Made by a program: the position numbers and the translations under genes. A stretch of 64,000 nt of DNA from Leucosporidium creatinivorum. Lineage: Eukaryota; Basidiomycota; Microbotryomycetes; Leucosporidiales; Leucosporidiaceae. The notes under the pieces are model-generated. The model was not told the DNA's origin. It saw nothing but the letters and a program-made list of their open reading frames with translations, and ran no database searches. Below, in pieces: positions 10,264 to 22,631 of this stretch. The stretch is from NCBI GenBank assembly GCA_001600635.1, contig BCKL01000007.1, positions 86,303 to 150,302 on the forward strand, given 5' to 3'. Each line of letters starts with the position of its first letter. Position 1 is the stretch's first letter.

Positions 10264-12113
10264 ATGCCGCACGTCTCGCTCCCAGGGTCCGTCCAGCTGT
10301 ACTACGAGCTGTACCGCGGAGGCTCGGATCAAGCTACAACCTCGCGCGCCGGCTCTGCATCCTCGTCTTCGCCAACGACCGCGCTCTCGCTGGAGCATCC
10401 TACGTTGATCCTCCTTTCGCCCTCGTGGCTTGATGTGTCGATGCTGGACTTTACGGCGCTGCGGTCACAGTACAACTGTGTGCTCTTCGACCTGCGTTCT
10501 CACGGCCGAACCAAGAGCGAGGTTGTGCCAGCCTACGATCATTTCATGGGAGCGGCGGATATTGGTGAGCATTTGCACGAAGTGGCCGGCTGTGGTGCAT
10601 AGCGCTGACTGCTTCTATCACTACAGCTTTCGCTATGGTGAGTTTGGAAGCGCAGCGAGTGGAGAAGGTTGGGGCGCCCGCTAGCGCTAAGCTGTAGCTG
10701 AACTTCCGGCGGTCTTTCAGGAAGCACTACACATTCCGCCATCGCATGTCTACGGTACCGGCGCCATCGCCTACCAAGGTAAGTTTGCTCCTCGGCCGCC
10801 CTTCGGACGAGATGCTCGGCGACTGACTCTCTCGATTTACAGTCGCCCTCAAGCTCTGCCTTCTCTTCCCCAACCAAGTCCTCTCTCTTTCTCTCGCCGG
10901 TATCACTGGACTCTTCACCGAGCCGGTCCGGAAAGAGGCCTTCCAGGAGCTCAACCACGCCTGGTGCTTCCCCGACGATGAGGACGACTACTACGAGGCG
11001 ATGGACGCCATGGCCATGCTCTTCCTATCCGGCGAGGCGGATCGAAGCGTGGACTTGACCGACCAGGTCATCGGAGCTCTCGTCAGGGTGAGTCGAAGCC
11101 TTCGAGTAGTCGCCGAGCCTCGACTAACGCGACCTGCTTCCACAGCGATACAGCCCTTACAAGCTTCGACGAACCTACGAGGTCAGCGTCCCAAACCATC
11201 GAGCAGCGGGCGTTACCAAGGAAGCACTCGCCAACATCAAGCAGCCCGTCCTCCTCATTCACGGCACCGACGACATGGCCTTCCCCATCTCCGCCATTGA
11301 GGACGTGCGCGACAACTTCACCGGCGCCGCCGAAGTCGATTGGCACCCCATCGAGGGCGCTCCACACATGCTCGCTCTCACCCACCCCAAGCTCGTTCGA
11401 TCGCTCGTCTCCTCCTTCCTCGCTCGGCACCCCACCTTCTCCTCCACCGTCGTTCCCCTCGACCTCAACTACGCGCTCAACGTGGCCTCCACCCTCGCTC
11501 AGAACCCCAAGATCATTCGGCGTAACCCGAGACAGCAGGAGAGCTACTCAATCTTGACGACCGAGGTCAAGGAGGCGGCGGCGAGGACGCTTGAAGAATG
11601 GAAGAGGAAGGAGGAGAGCTGCAAGCTGTGGTTGCCGGGAGTGAATGAGAAGGAGGAGTGGGAGAAGCACCCTGCTGTGCGCGCGAGGCAGCCTTGGAAG
11701 TGAGTCTTTCTTCGTTTGCTCGCGCTTCCCCTCCCATCCCTCTCCGACTCGCGATTCTCGAGCCTGGCCCTCTTCATCTCGCCAGCTTCGAGCACTCGCT
11801 GAACCCTTCCTTCTCCGTCTCCAGATTCTCCACCCGCAACCAGAACGTCAGCCGACCTCGTTCAACCCGCCAATCGCTCGTCGAATCCATCACCGTCGAA
11901 ACTCAAGCCTCAAAATACGAGGAATCGGCCCTCCCGCCCATTCCCATCCCCGACGACGCTCTCCGGAATCTCCGCCTCAACCAGCAGCGCCGAGAGTCCG
12001 ACTCGACTTCGCCACCGCCCGTCCCGCCCAAGGACGACTCGCCGAGCTGCGGGAGTAGCCAGTGGTTCCCGAGTGTAGGAGGTCAGGCGGGCTTGGGAAC
12101 CAGGTCACATTGA
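10264..12113 (+). CDS. Alpha/beta-hydrolase-fold protein with atypical nucleophile elbow
   Basis: Starts at ATG 10264. The fold is recognisable: strand and oxyanion region LILLSPSWLDVSMLDF, then VLFDLRSHGRTKS, the elbow strand SHVYGTGAIAY followed by KLCLLFPNQVLSLSLAG, the acidic strand VLLIHGTDDMAFP and the His-bearing stretch IEGAPHMLALTHP. In ordinary members the elbow is GxSxG; here the nucleophile position reads Gly (GTGAI), while an Asp and a His are present. It may therefore be catalytically dead or use another residue. An 11-nt micro-exon (10627-10637, CTTTCGCTATG) lies just before the elbow. A final exon adds about 100 residues of Pro/Ser/Glu-rich tail. The substrate is unknown. The gene converges with the first peptide transporter. 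Confidence 0.75.
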
Positions 12114-12598
12114 TTCTTTTTGAAGTAGATTGGCTAGCAGTGATATCAATGTTGTACCCTCGACCCGTTTCAGCCGGAGTTGATTGGCCGCGAGAGCGAG
12201 AGGGTAGGTCGGCGCTTAGAGGCTTGCGACAGGCCAGCGGACGGTGGGCTGTTTGGAGGCGTGTCGAAGCAGCCAGAGTTGTACGGCGACTCTCGAGCAG
12301 CTCTGCGGTGCGAAAAGGATGCACCTCGAGTCCTCGACGAAGTGGACCAGCGCCGAGGGCGAGCAGCGCCGAAGAACACTGTCTCTCGCTCCATTTGCAG
12401 CTCCATCGCAAAAAGCGAGCCATTCGCCATGGTGCACCGAAACGTGTGGAAAGGTTCTTTCCTTATTGATCTAAACAATACAACTGCTACCCAGTGATCC
12501 ACTACTAAGACCCTTGACCGTCCTCTCGCACCCGGGAGGCCGAGTACCATCTCCTACAGACACCAAGAACCAAGAGACTGCATGCCTGACCTAACAAT
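12114..12598. other. Intergenic, convergent gene ends
   Basis: 485 bp between two converging stop codons. Frames in it lack codon bias and Met starts. Presumed 3' UTRs; no other structure seen. Confidence 0.5.
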
Positions 12599-15385
12599 CT
12601 AAGCGTGGCCGGCCTCCTTGTCCTCGACATTGCGGACAGCCAAGTTTTGACCCTCGGCGATCTCGTTGAGGACGAACTCGTCGCGATCGAGTTGTCTGAA
12701 AGACACGTAAAACCCGATGCTAGCGATGAGAGAGATGACGGCGAAGACTCCGTAGTTCCAGACGAGGAGGGGATCGTTGGAGAGGGGAAGGAAAGCCTCG
12801 CCGAGGGCGTTGGAGAGGGCTGGAGAGGAAGAAAGTCAGCCAGCTGATCGACATAGCGGTGCAGTAGATCACTCACCAGTCATGAAGAGGAAGACACTCA
12901 TAACGAGCGAGCGCATCGACTTGGGAGCCTTGGTGAAGGCGTACTCGAGTCCGGTGCTGCGAGAAGAGAGAAAGAGTCAGCGGGCTGTACTCGACACGTT
13001 GATTCGAATCGAGAGAAACTCACATGGAAGCGAAGATCTCGGAGAGGGCGATGAGGACGTAGGAGGGAGTCTGGATCCAGACGCTGAGGGGCGAGTAAGG
13101 AGGGTCGGCCTCGCAGGTGGCAGCGGAGTATCCGCAGGGGTTGGTCTTGTAGGCGTAGTGCTGGACGAGGGCGGCGCAAAGCATGGCGATAGCTCCAGTG
13201 AAGAAACCGGCGCAGACTGCAGGAGGGGAAGGTTAGCGCCGGCCGGTCGAAGCTCGGCGGAGGTGGACTCACTCTTCTTGATGGGCGAGAAGTTGATGCC
13301 GGCGCGACGGAGAGCGGGGTAGATCAAGATATCACAGATGGGGATGAGGATGATAAGAGCGAAGGGGTCGAGGTTACTGTGGTATGAAGAGAGAGCTCGA
13401 AGTCAGCGCCGAGCAGCTGGCCGCGTCTGTGGAGCTGTAGCTCACCTCAGGATATCATTGGGGAGGCCGTGAGTGTCAAGGATAGCAGCCTGCGACACCA
13501 AGTTGTTGTTGATCTGTATGAGGTAGCGAGAATCAGCGATCCGCACCGAGCACCGAGAAGAGGGCGAGACGGCTCACCTGGTTGTAGCAGAGCCACCAGA
13601 GGGGGTACCAAATGAAGACCTTGCAAGCCTTGAGTCCACGCTTGACCTCATCAACAAAGGCATCGTCGTAGGTCATCCATCCGGGGCGAGCAGACGGCTC
13701 AACGTTCGAAGGCTTGACGGGCTCCCAGAAGTCGGGGGCGGCGAGGGCCCTGGGCTTGAGCCACTTGCCCTTTCCGGCAGCCATAGTGAGACGGATCGAC
13801 TTGCCGAGGACGGAACCAGCGGGAGCGGTCTTGACGTAGCGGCTGTTGCCGAGCCAGAGGACGAGGGGGCAAAGGAAGAAGACGAGGGTGGGGAGGAGGT
13901 CTGTAGGGGTTGAGTCAGCGCCTGCGACTCTCAGACAAGGCAGCGTGAAAGCATACATGCGAGCCAGAAACCGACGCGCTGCTCAGCGTAAACCATGCCA
14001 ATTTGACCGATGAGAGCGCCGCTGGAGGGAGGGTTCGGCGTCACTTTCGGCGATTGGGAACAAGTTATGAAACCACTCACACGTTGATCATGAGGTAGAA
14101 CCACATGAAGATCCTCGAGGTAGCTGTAGACGCGAAGAGAAGGGTCAGCTTGGTCCGCAAAGCGCCCGAGACCTCGCTCAGTCGGCGGCGCCGAAATTCA
14201 ATGGTGCTCGCCAACGCACTCATGACGGGGTCAAGGATGACCTGGGAACCATTCTTGAGAGTCTTGACACGAAGGTTTCCCACGTTGGTCTGCTCAGCGA
14301 TGAGAGGAGCGATGTTGGACTTGAATCTGCGAGGTCGGCGCCGAGGAGGGTCAGATTCGGTTCTGCTGGTCATTTTTCAAGCGAAGAGAAGCTCACCCTC
14401 CCGTTCCTACGCCCATCATTACGATGGCAATTACAAAGCATGCGAGAGAGCCGTTGGGGTTGGAGATGACCGAGGGGATGGCCGAGACGGTGAGGAGGAT
14501 GTGGCCGACCATGGCGACCACCACGGCCCAGCAAATGGTCTTGTAGCGACCCCAGTAGGTATCAGCGATGTAGGCACCCTGTAGTAGAGAGAAATGGTCA
14601 GCGAGGTCGCTCGAGCAAGGCGTGAGGCGGTTTTCGGCTGCTCGGCGGAGGGTCGCCGCAGGACAGAGACCGCGCGTTCCGGGACTTACGAAGAGGGGAG
14701 TGACGTAGACCCAGAACGAGTTGAAGGTGGTGAGTCCGGTGGAGGCGCGCTGGCCGAGTCCAAGGGCTCCCGCACGCTGTGTGTCGGTGTTGGTCACGGA
14801 TCCAGTGGTCGAGCCAGCGGGGAGGCCGCGTTGGATAAAGTTGGCTACAGAACCGCGGTAAGTCAGTTCGAAGTCGCCACCAAATAATGAGTGGTCCAGG
14901 AAACTCACTAAAGACGACGGTGGAACCGTAGTAAGAGAAACGCTCGGCGAGCTGTAGGCGCGGGACAAGATCAGCGATGTTCGAGGGACAGCAGCGGGTC
15001 TGAGAGCGCCGCAAAGCTGCCTGCAGTCCCGTAGGTCAAGCTCACCTCGATGAAAGCACTGTAGGAGGGCTCAAAGTCAGCGCGATTCTTGAAGTCCGAA
15101 TCGCCGAAAGGTGGCGTTGGCGCGTCTTTGGCGCGAGTAAAAGTGCCAAACTCACATGAGGTAGGCAGCAACATTCACGGTGTCGGGGACGCGGCGAAGA
15201 GTGGCCTTCTGCTCCTCAGTAGGGTAGTCGGGGCCGAGGTTGCGCTCCTCCGCCTCGTAAGCCGAGTGGTCAGAGTGCGAACGCTTGCGGTCGGCGGCGT
15301 AGTGCTGCTTGTCGGCGACAACGCGGTCGTGCTCAGACTCGCCGAGTCCGGCAAGGATGGCATCGTCGGCTTGAAGTCCAGCCAT
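12599..15385 (-). CDS. PTR2: Proton-coupled oligopeptide transporter, POT/PTR2 family (copy 1)
   Basis: Plasma-membrane importer of di- and tripeptides with protons. Family motifs appear in order: the POT signature ELAERFSYYG in the first helix, QRGLPAGS in the first loop, GAYIADTYWGRYKTI, then VVAMVGHILLTVSAIPSVI, FKSNIAPLIAEQ, a helix with FYLMINVGALIGQIG, the long central cytosolic part (VLGKSIRLTMAAGKGKWLKP), VWYPLWWLCYNQ-like helix and NNNLVSQA, NDILSNLDPFALIILIP. The C-terminus ends EDKEAGHA. About a dozen introns; one exon is only 13 nt (15046-15058) and encodes IAFIE across the junctions. ATG 15385 follows a clear leader. The next gene upstream is a paralogue in the same orientation, so the pair arose by tandem duplication. 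Confidence 0.93.
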
Positions 15386-16550
15386 CTGCGAAGGGGCAAA
15401 AGCTAGCGTGAGTTAAGGAGAGCTCGCGACGAGGTCAGGCGACAACGATGAAAGACTTACGGTGGTGATAAGCGGCGAGGGGTAGTGGCGGAAGGGGGGA
15501 GGCGAGCTAGGCGGAAGCTGGCAGGCGGCTCAAGGGAGCGGCGAAGTCGACCAGGAGACGAGCAAGGGATAAGGGTCTGGGGAAGGAGGTGTAAGGAGGA
15601 AGAGAAGGAGGGGAGCGTGAGGTTTTGTATCTCAATCGCGCCATCAGGGATTCAGGCTTTCAGCTGGGGCCGAGCCCAGCGCGAGCATGCTGCAGACGAC
15701 GTGAACTTCTCCGTCACCGCGTGGTGCAGAAGACGCCCGACTTAGATATCTGTGGGGAGAAACAAGCGCCGAAGACGCCGAGGCGGCTTCCAGGCGCCGA
15801 TTGGTCCCCCGGAAGAGGTTTCGGAGGACGAGACCGAGCTGATGAGCTGAAGGGGCCAAAGCGCTCAGAGGTGCATCGAGGTCGTTCTGTAGGTTGGTGA
15901 GGTGCTGTAGGGGTGTAAAACAATGCTGTAGGTGAGCTCCGAGACCGCTGATCTTACTTTAAACTCACCTGGTGACCTCAACAGATCTCCAACTCGCCAA
16001 AGTGTGCCTTCGCAAGCAGGAAAGTGACCGCGAGGCAAGGCAGCGGCCTCCCGCTGCTTCGACGTGAGAGCCAGCATGGATGTGTATTGATAGGCAGCCG
16101 CCCGCACGGAGAAGCAAGGAGAAATGAGAGATTCCAATCCACCTCCGATGGAACAAACGGACCAACGGGGGGCGCAGGGAGGAGGAAGAGACGGCAGAGG
16201 AAGGGGACCCCTCGTGAACGAGAGGAAGTGGGCGGGGGATGAGCGAGATTAGAGAGCAGGCCGGGGTGAGCAACGACGAGGAAGAAGAGAGAGAAGCAAA
16301 GCTGGTGGGAGATGACAGATCCGAAGCATCGGCGGCCGAGGAGATGCGCCGAGCGCCGAAACCGAAAGAGTCAAGCGCCTGAGCTGTCCTCCCTCGCCGG
16401 ACTCAATGCGCGCTGTGCTACTGGATACTCACAGAAACCCTTGATCCATAGCAATGACCACCCTAAGCCTGCTCAACTAGCCCTGGCCGAGACAAACTGC
16501 TGCTCGGCGCTGATCCGCTGCTCGGAGCTGACCCGCTGCTCGTGGCTCGT
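15386..16550. other. Intergenic between the two PTR2 copies, presumed promoter of copy 1
   Basis: 1165 bp, one of the longest non-coding stretches in the window. It holds the 3' UTR of copy 2 and the upstream control region of copy 1. The AGCGCCGA/TCGGCG type of hexamer recurs (for example near 15765, 16340 and 16350). I see no coding frame with intron logic and no repeat large enough to be a relic gene copy. Confidence 0.5.
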
Positions 16551-19500
16551 CTACTCCTTGTCGAGGCGACCTGCGCGGATGGCATCGAACGTTTCCTGCT
16601 CCTGGTCCAGTTTGCGGAAGCTCAGGTAGAAGAGCGCCGAGGCCACGATGGCGATTGAGCCAATCACGGCGTAGTTTACAACGAGGAGGGGATCGGCTGT
16701 GGGTGAGGAGAAGTTTGGTGGTTAGCCTCTGTCGCTTTGATGTCTCTGAATGAAGCTGCGCATACCCGAGAGAGGAAGGAAGGCCTGTCCGAGAGCCGAA
16801 GAAATGGCGGTCGCGAAGAGGAAGATGGACTGCGAAGCGAGGCAGATCAACTAGCTGTACACGATCAGATTCGTAACTTCGACTCACGGTGACAAGCGAG
16901 CGCATCGACTTGGGTGCCATCCTGTAGGCGTACTCGAGACCAGTCTGGCCGAAAGAAAGGGAAGGAGGAAAGAGCGGGCGTCAGCTTGGCTCGGAGCACA
17001 TCTGAAGGGAAGGGAAGAGCTCACAATACTGGCAAACAGCTCGCTAAGAGCAACGAGGACAAAGATGGGAGTTTGCACGAAGACTGTTGCGCGCAAAGAG
17101 GACACAGCGTAAGCGATCAGGTCGAAGGAGAGCAGCGCGCCGAGCATGAGCTTGCGGCTTACCATTGAGGTCGACGGTGGTCTCGCATTCGGCGGCGTAC
17201 TTTCCACACGCGCTGTGAGTGTAGATGTAGTTCTGAACGACGGCGGCGATGATCATGGAGATTCCTGCGCAGAGGAAGCCGAGGGCGATCTGGTGGGGCA
17301 GGAGAGGTCAGCTCGGCGCTCGACAGACCGCTGTTCTGCGTCGCTGCTCACCTTCTTGATGGGTGAGATGATGATACCAACCTTGCGGAGACCCGGGTAG
17401 ATGGCGAGGTCAAAGAGAGGGATCAGGATGACCAGGGCGATGGGGTTGAGGTTGCTGTCGGCGTCGAAAGGGTTTCAGCTCGGCGAGCGAGAACAGCTGC
17501 AGCTCAGCAGAAGCCTACCTGATCAAATCATTGGGCAGGCCAAGCACGTCAAGCACTGCAGACTGTGAAACCAAGTTGTTGTTGATCTAGGAGGAGAGAG
17601 GGTCAGCTAGCGCCGAGAGCTGAGGGCCGAGCGAAAGAGAAGCTCGGTGGGCGGAGGAGAGAGCGCACCTGGTTGTAGCATAGCCAGACTGTATGAGATA
17701 GAGAGTCAGTACTGCCGAAGAAGTAGACGATCTCGCTCCCTGTTAGAGGCAAGGCCCGAAGTCGACCGAGCGCCGAGTCTAAACTTACAAAGCGGGAACC
17801 ACACGAAGGTCTTGCAGGCTTTGAGACCTCGCTGTACCTCAAGCACGAAAGCATCATCGTAAGTCATCCAGCTCGGGCGCTGGGAGGGCTCGACGTTGGA
17901 TGGCTTGACCGAGTCCCAGAAGTGAGGCGAAGCGAGCTCCTTGGGCTTGAACCACTTGCCCTTGCCGGCGGCCATGGTAAGACGAAAGGACTTCCCGAGA
18001 ACGGAGCCGGTAGGAGGGGTCTTGACGTAGCGACTGTTTCCGGCCCAGAGGACGAGGGGGCAGAGGAGGAAAACGCAGGTCGGGAGGAGGTCTGCGAGGC
18101 ACGGGTCAGCTCTTGCGCTCCGAGAACGAGTTGCAGGTATCACGTACAGGCGAGCCAGAACCCATGATTCTTCTCGGCGTAGACCATCCCGATCTGACCG
18201 GCAAGAGCACCGCTGAAAGTTCGGAGTTCGGCGTCAGCTTCGGCGACTCGGCGAGGGTAGGCCACTCTAGTCAGCCACGAGCGGGGTGCGGCGTCCGAGG
18301 AAGTGATGGCTACTCACACGTTGATCATAAGGTAGAAGTACATAAACACGCGGCTCAAAGTGAGAGCTGGATCGACCATGACCCTTTTACCGTTCGAGCG
18401 AGTTTCGACGCGAAGGTAGGTGTTCTTGGTTTGCTCGGCCACGAGAGGCGAGATGTTACTCTTGAATCTGTGCGACAAACGGAGTCGAGAAGGCGCGTTT
18501 AGGTGGTGGAAAGGTAGGAAGGGGACGGATTTCGGGATCGGCTCGGTCAGCTCCGAGCTGTTCAAAGCAGTATGTAGTGCGAGCTCACCCTCCGGTTCCC
18601 ATGCCCATGATTATGATGCTCACGGCAAATAATCCGAGAGCAGCCTGAGGCTTGGCGATCATGGAGGGAAGCGCCGAACAGGTAAGAAGCACATGTCCGA
18701 CGAGGGCGGTGATAATCGAGTAGCCGATGGTCTTGAAGCGACCGAGGTAGCTGTCGGCAACCTGTAGGCGTGTACACGCGTCAGTAGTGTCGATGGCAGT
18801 GGTCTCCCGCCCCGTCACGAGCGGCGGCGCAGAAAGCTCCGAGACGACGCCGATCGACTCGCAGTGACAAGCTTACGTAGGCTCCGGCAATGGGCATGAG
18901 GTACGACCTTTAGTCGGCAAAGGTATTAGCGACAGCCTCGGAGGTTGAGCCGTCGTCAAAGTTCGGCGCTGATTCGGACTCACCAGAACGAGTTGAAGAG
19001 CACGAGACCCGTCGAAGCTTGCTGTCCCATACCGAGTGCACCGCTTTAGGTTTATTGTAGTCGTTAGCGAGTGGTCAAGAGGCTACACGAAGCCGAATCG
19101 CTCACGAAGTGTCGCCGGCGCGAGACCATCCTGTCGTAGAGTAGGGAGGAAGCTGCGAGGTCTAGAGTTAGCTTTCGGAATAGCTTTGGACGTTGGTCGA
19201 CGAACAGGCTGCTGGATGAAGTTGGCTGTAGAATCGCGCCAAGGTCAGCTCTCGGTCGGAAGTCTGGCGGATCGAAGGGCTCGGGGCTTACTGAAGACAA
19301 CGGTGGAGCCGTAGTAGGAGAAGCGCTCGGCAAGCTGTAGTAGAGTATGTAGTGGTCAGCCATCGCTCGTCCGTGGGGCACAGCACGAAGCGAGAAGGGC
19401 TCTCGTCGGCTTTGGGAGTCGGCGCGACTTACCTCGACGAAGGCGCTGTGAACCAGAGATAGGGTCAGCTTCGCGCACTCGCAGTAAGCGCACCGGAATC

Positions 19501-19825
19501 CTGATCTATCAAGTGATCGCACAACTCACATCAAGTAAGCAGTAAGCTCGAGGCGGTCGGGGACTCGGGGAAGAGTGGCGCGCTCCTCGGCAGTCGGGGA
19601 ATCGTGGTGAAGCTCCTCCTCAAACTCGCCGGTAGCCGAGTAGTCATCCACCGAGTGCTGCTTGGTGACAGGTCCCTCGTGGGAGGTGTAGGCCTTCTCG
19701 GAGGCGATCTTCGAATCATGAGAGCGGTCGAGCTCGGCTTCTGCCAAACCTGCCACAGCGTGGTCGTCGTTCTGCACTGTAGCAGAATCGACGTCAGCTG
19801 AATCGTTCGCTGAGAGGTTAAGCAT
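16551..19825 (-). CDS. PTR2: Proton-coupled oligopeptide transporter, POT/PTR2 family (copy 2)
   Basis: Paralogue of the neighbouring transporter with the same motif order: LAERFSYYGSTVVF, VADSYLGRFKTIGYS, LVGHVLLTCSALPSMI, FKSNISPLVAEQT, YFYLMINVGALAGQIG, VLGKSFRLTMAAGKGKWFKP, NNNLVSQSAV, and the C-terminal helix ending AGRLDKE. The N-terminal tail (about 90 acidic residues before the first helix) is more divergent than the membrane core. Intron positions largely match copy 1, including the 13-nt micro-exon (19433-19445). ATG 19825 gives the longest N-terminus; the first codons contain a CTGAC-TACAG pattern near 19775-19800, so an alternative first exon is possible. Differences in tails and promoters suggest the two copies are regulated differently. 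Confidence 0.92.
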
Positions 19826-20575
19826 TTGACTCGCTTGTTAGTGAGTGTATCCGGGAGGGCGAGAAAGTGGCGAGTGAGAGAGATGAAGGAGGAAGAGGAA
19901 GGCAAGAAGGAAAGCGGGGAGGCAGGAGGCCAAGATACTGAAGCAGAAGCGCTTGGACCAGCACGCGACCTCACGGTCTGCCATCCTTTGATAGCAGGGG
20001 ACCGCGTGCAGCGAGACTTGGGCTCAAGAGACGACCGCGCGAGAGAAGCTCGAAAGCGAAGCAAAAAGATTTGGCCGCCAAGAGGAAGGTCCGCTGAGGG
20101 AACTCCTTGTTGTGAGTTGTGAGGCGGAGGGAGAGCTGAAGAGGTGTAGAGATACATGAGAGTATAGCTCCAGTAGGTGTGAGGCTGGCTTGAGCTTGTC
20201 GAAGGAACCAGCAGTTGAGAGAGCGAGCACCGAAAAAGCAGGCTCGGCGCTCGGCTCAGGGCGATAGAGCACCTTGCGAAGGGCGGAGCTCCTTCGGAAT
20301 CGCTTGGGGAGCCGCTGGGCGACTCGACTGTCATGCGTTAGAGATGCAGCTGCCTCTCGAGCCCGCTCGGCGCGAAGGAGATTGCCAATCGTCCGCAGGG
20401 ATGGCGAGTGGAGCCTCCGCGCTCGGCGGTGCTGTATCGTGTCGCGTGAGAGTCGAAGGAAAGTAGCTGAGAAGTCGCTCGCGGAGTGTGGTCGAAGCCG
20501 AGTTGGGTTTCTATGCTGCGTTCAGCCCATGGTTGCCGGAAAATCACTGCTCTACAAAACTCCCTCCTGCGACGC
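19826..20575. other. Intergenic, presumed promoter of PTR2 copy 2 and 3' UTR of PDB1
   Basis: 750 bp with purine-rich plus strand near 19850-19930 (so C/T-rich on the transporter's coding strand). No coding signal or RNA gene recognised. Confidence 0.5.
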
Positions 20576-22631
20576 CTAAGCCTTGTAAAGGGATCGCCTC
20601 AGGACCTTTACGATGAGGGGAACGTCGGGGAAGGCGAGATCCTCGAGGGCGGTGGCGTACTGTGGAGTAGAAGGCGAAGTCAGCGACGAGGTCCGAGCGA
20701 GGGTCGGAGGGCGGAGGCGGCTCGAGAGAGCGCGAAGGGGAGAGGTAACGCACAGGAGTGGGAAGATCGGCACCGGTGATGCGCTCGACGGGAGCATCGA
20801 GGTAGTCGAAGGCCTCCGACTCGACAATCTGGGCGCAGATCTCGGATCCGACACCGAATGCTGGGAATCCACCCTCGACGGTAACGAGACTGTTGCCAGG
20901 GACAAAGGGTCAGCCGTATGTACTGCGAGAGTAGCTTCATGCTCATCGCGGGCCGAGAGATCGAACGCACCGGTTGGTCTTCTTGACCGACTCCTTAATG
21001 GTCTCGATATCGAGGGGCCTGATACTCCTCATGTTAACAACCTCAACGTTGATGCCCTCCTTGGCGAGAATCTCGGCAGCCTCAAGCGAAAGTCCGACCA
21101 TGCGCGAGTGAGCGACGACGGTAACATCGGTTCCCTCGCGCTCAATCTTGGCCTTGCCGATGGGGAGGATGAAGTCGGTCGACTGGGCCTCCTTGGAGAG
21201 GGCGAAGGATTGTCCGTAGAGGATCTCGTTCTCGAGGAAGACGACGGGGTTGGGGTCACGAATGGCGGCCTGTGGAGGGAGATGATCAGCGATGGGTTCG
21301 ACTTGAGGAGTAACGACGAACTCACCTTGAGGAGACCACGGCAGTCCTCAGCAGAGTAAGGGGAGACAACCTTGAGTCCCGGGATCTGTCCGTACCAGGC
21401 TGCGAGTGAGAAGGTATGGGTCAGCGAGGGCCGCCGAGGTGCTCAAGCCGTGCAGTCGAGCTCACAAGCGTAGTCCTGGGAGTGCTGAGCTCCGACACCG
21501 GCAGCAGCTCCGTTAGGTCCACGGAAGACGACGGGGCAGGGTACGTTTCTGTAGGTGGTTCGGACTCGTCAGCGCCTGCTCGGTCTACATCGCTTTCGAC
21601 CGAGAGCAACTCACCCTCCGGACATGTAGTAAGTCTTTCCAGCCGAGTTGACAATCTGGTCGATGGCCTGTAGGATGATGCAGAATCAGCATCGATGACC
21701 CAGCGGAGGATGGCGGCGCGCGAAGCCGCACCTGCATCGCGAAGTTGAAAGTCATGAACTCGCAGACGGGCCTGAGGCCAGCGAAGGCGGCTCCGACGGC
21801 GATTCCACAGAATCCGGCCTCGGTGATAGCTGTAGAACGCGAGCAGAGTTAGCTACAGAAGTCTAGCGAGCGAAAGCCGCAACGTACGGGTGTCGACGAC
21901 ACGCTTCTCGCCGAACTTGTCCAGGAGACCCTTGGTGATCTGTGAGATGTCGGAGGTTAGCCCGGACGCTCGGCAATGATGTAGGAAAGTGCAGAACTCA
22001 CCTTGTAAGCTCCATTGTACTGGGCTACCTCCTCACCCAGAACGAATACGGTCGAATCGCGAGTCATCTCCTCCTCCATGGCCGAGTTGAGAGCCTCACG
22101 AACGGTCATCTGTGCGAGTCAAATATTCTGTAGGTCAGCTGCAAGCTCTCCGAGACTCTTCCCAGGCATCAAAACAAGCTCGACAAGCGCGAGCGGTCCG
22201 CCCTCCCCCCCAACATCGGTCTTGCCAGCTGGCGGAGCTGTAGCCGCCTGGGAAAGCTGTAGACGACCAGCGACTGATAGCCAGCAGCCCCAGCTCCGGC
22301 ACCGACTGCCTCTGCCGCCGAGATCGACCCTCATCTCTCGCCAACAATTCCCCAACTCGAATCGTGCATTTTCCCAAGTCCTGCAGGGCGATAGCGAGCA
22401 GGGATGAAAGCTCACCTGGATCTCGCCATTGCCAGACTCGGAGCTGGCGTTCCTCTTGCCAACAGCGACGGCGTTGGAGCCTCCGACGGCGAAGAGAGAA
22501 GCGCGACGGTTGGCCTGCTGGAGGGCGAGAGCCGACTTACTCGCTGAGGAGAGGGAGCGGTTGGCGGCGGCGCGAAGGGGGGAAGGGGCAACGCGAGCAG
22601 CGCGCAACAGCTGAGTAGGCCTGATCGACAT
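20576..22631 (-). CDS. PDB1: Pyruvate dehydrogenase E1 component subunit beta, mitochondrial
   Basis: Beta subunit of the thiamine-diphosphate-dependent E1 that converts pyruvate to hydroxyethyl-ThDP in the mitochondrial PDH complex. Exon 1 from ATG 22631 encodes a presequence rich in Arg, Ala and Ser. The mature protein starts in [15 protein letters not shown], followed by [97 protein letters not shown], then the C-terminal transketolase domain with [13 protein letters not shown] and [17 protein letters not shown]. All are near-invariant blocks of the family, and the length (about 400 residues) fits. Eight or more introns. It is followed upstream by a transporter gene with no functional link. 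Confidence 0.96.
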
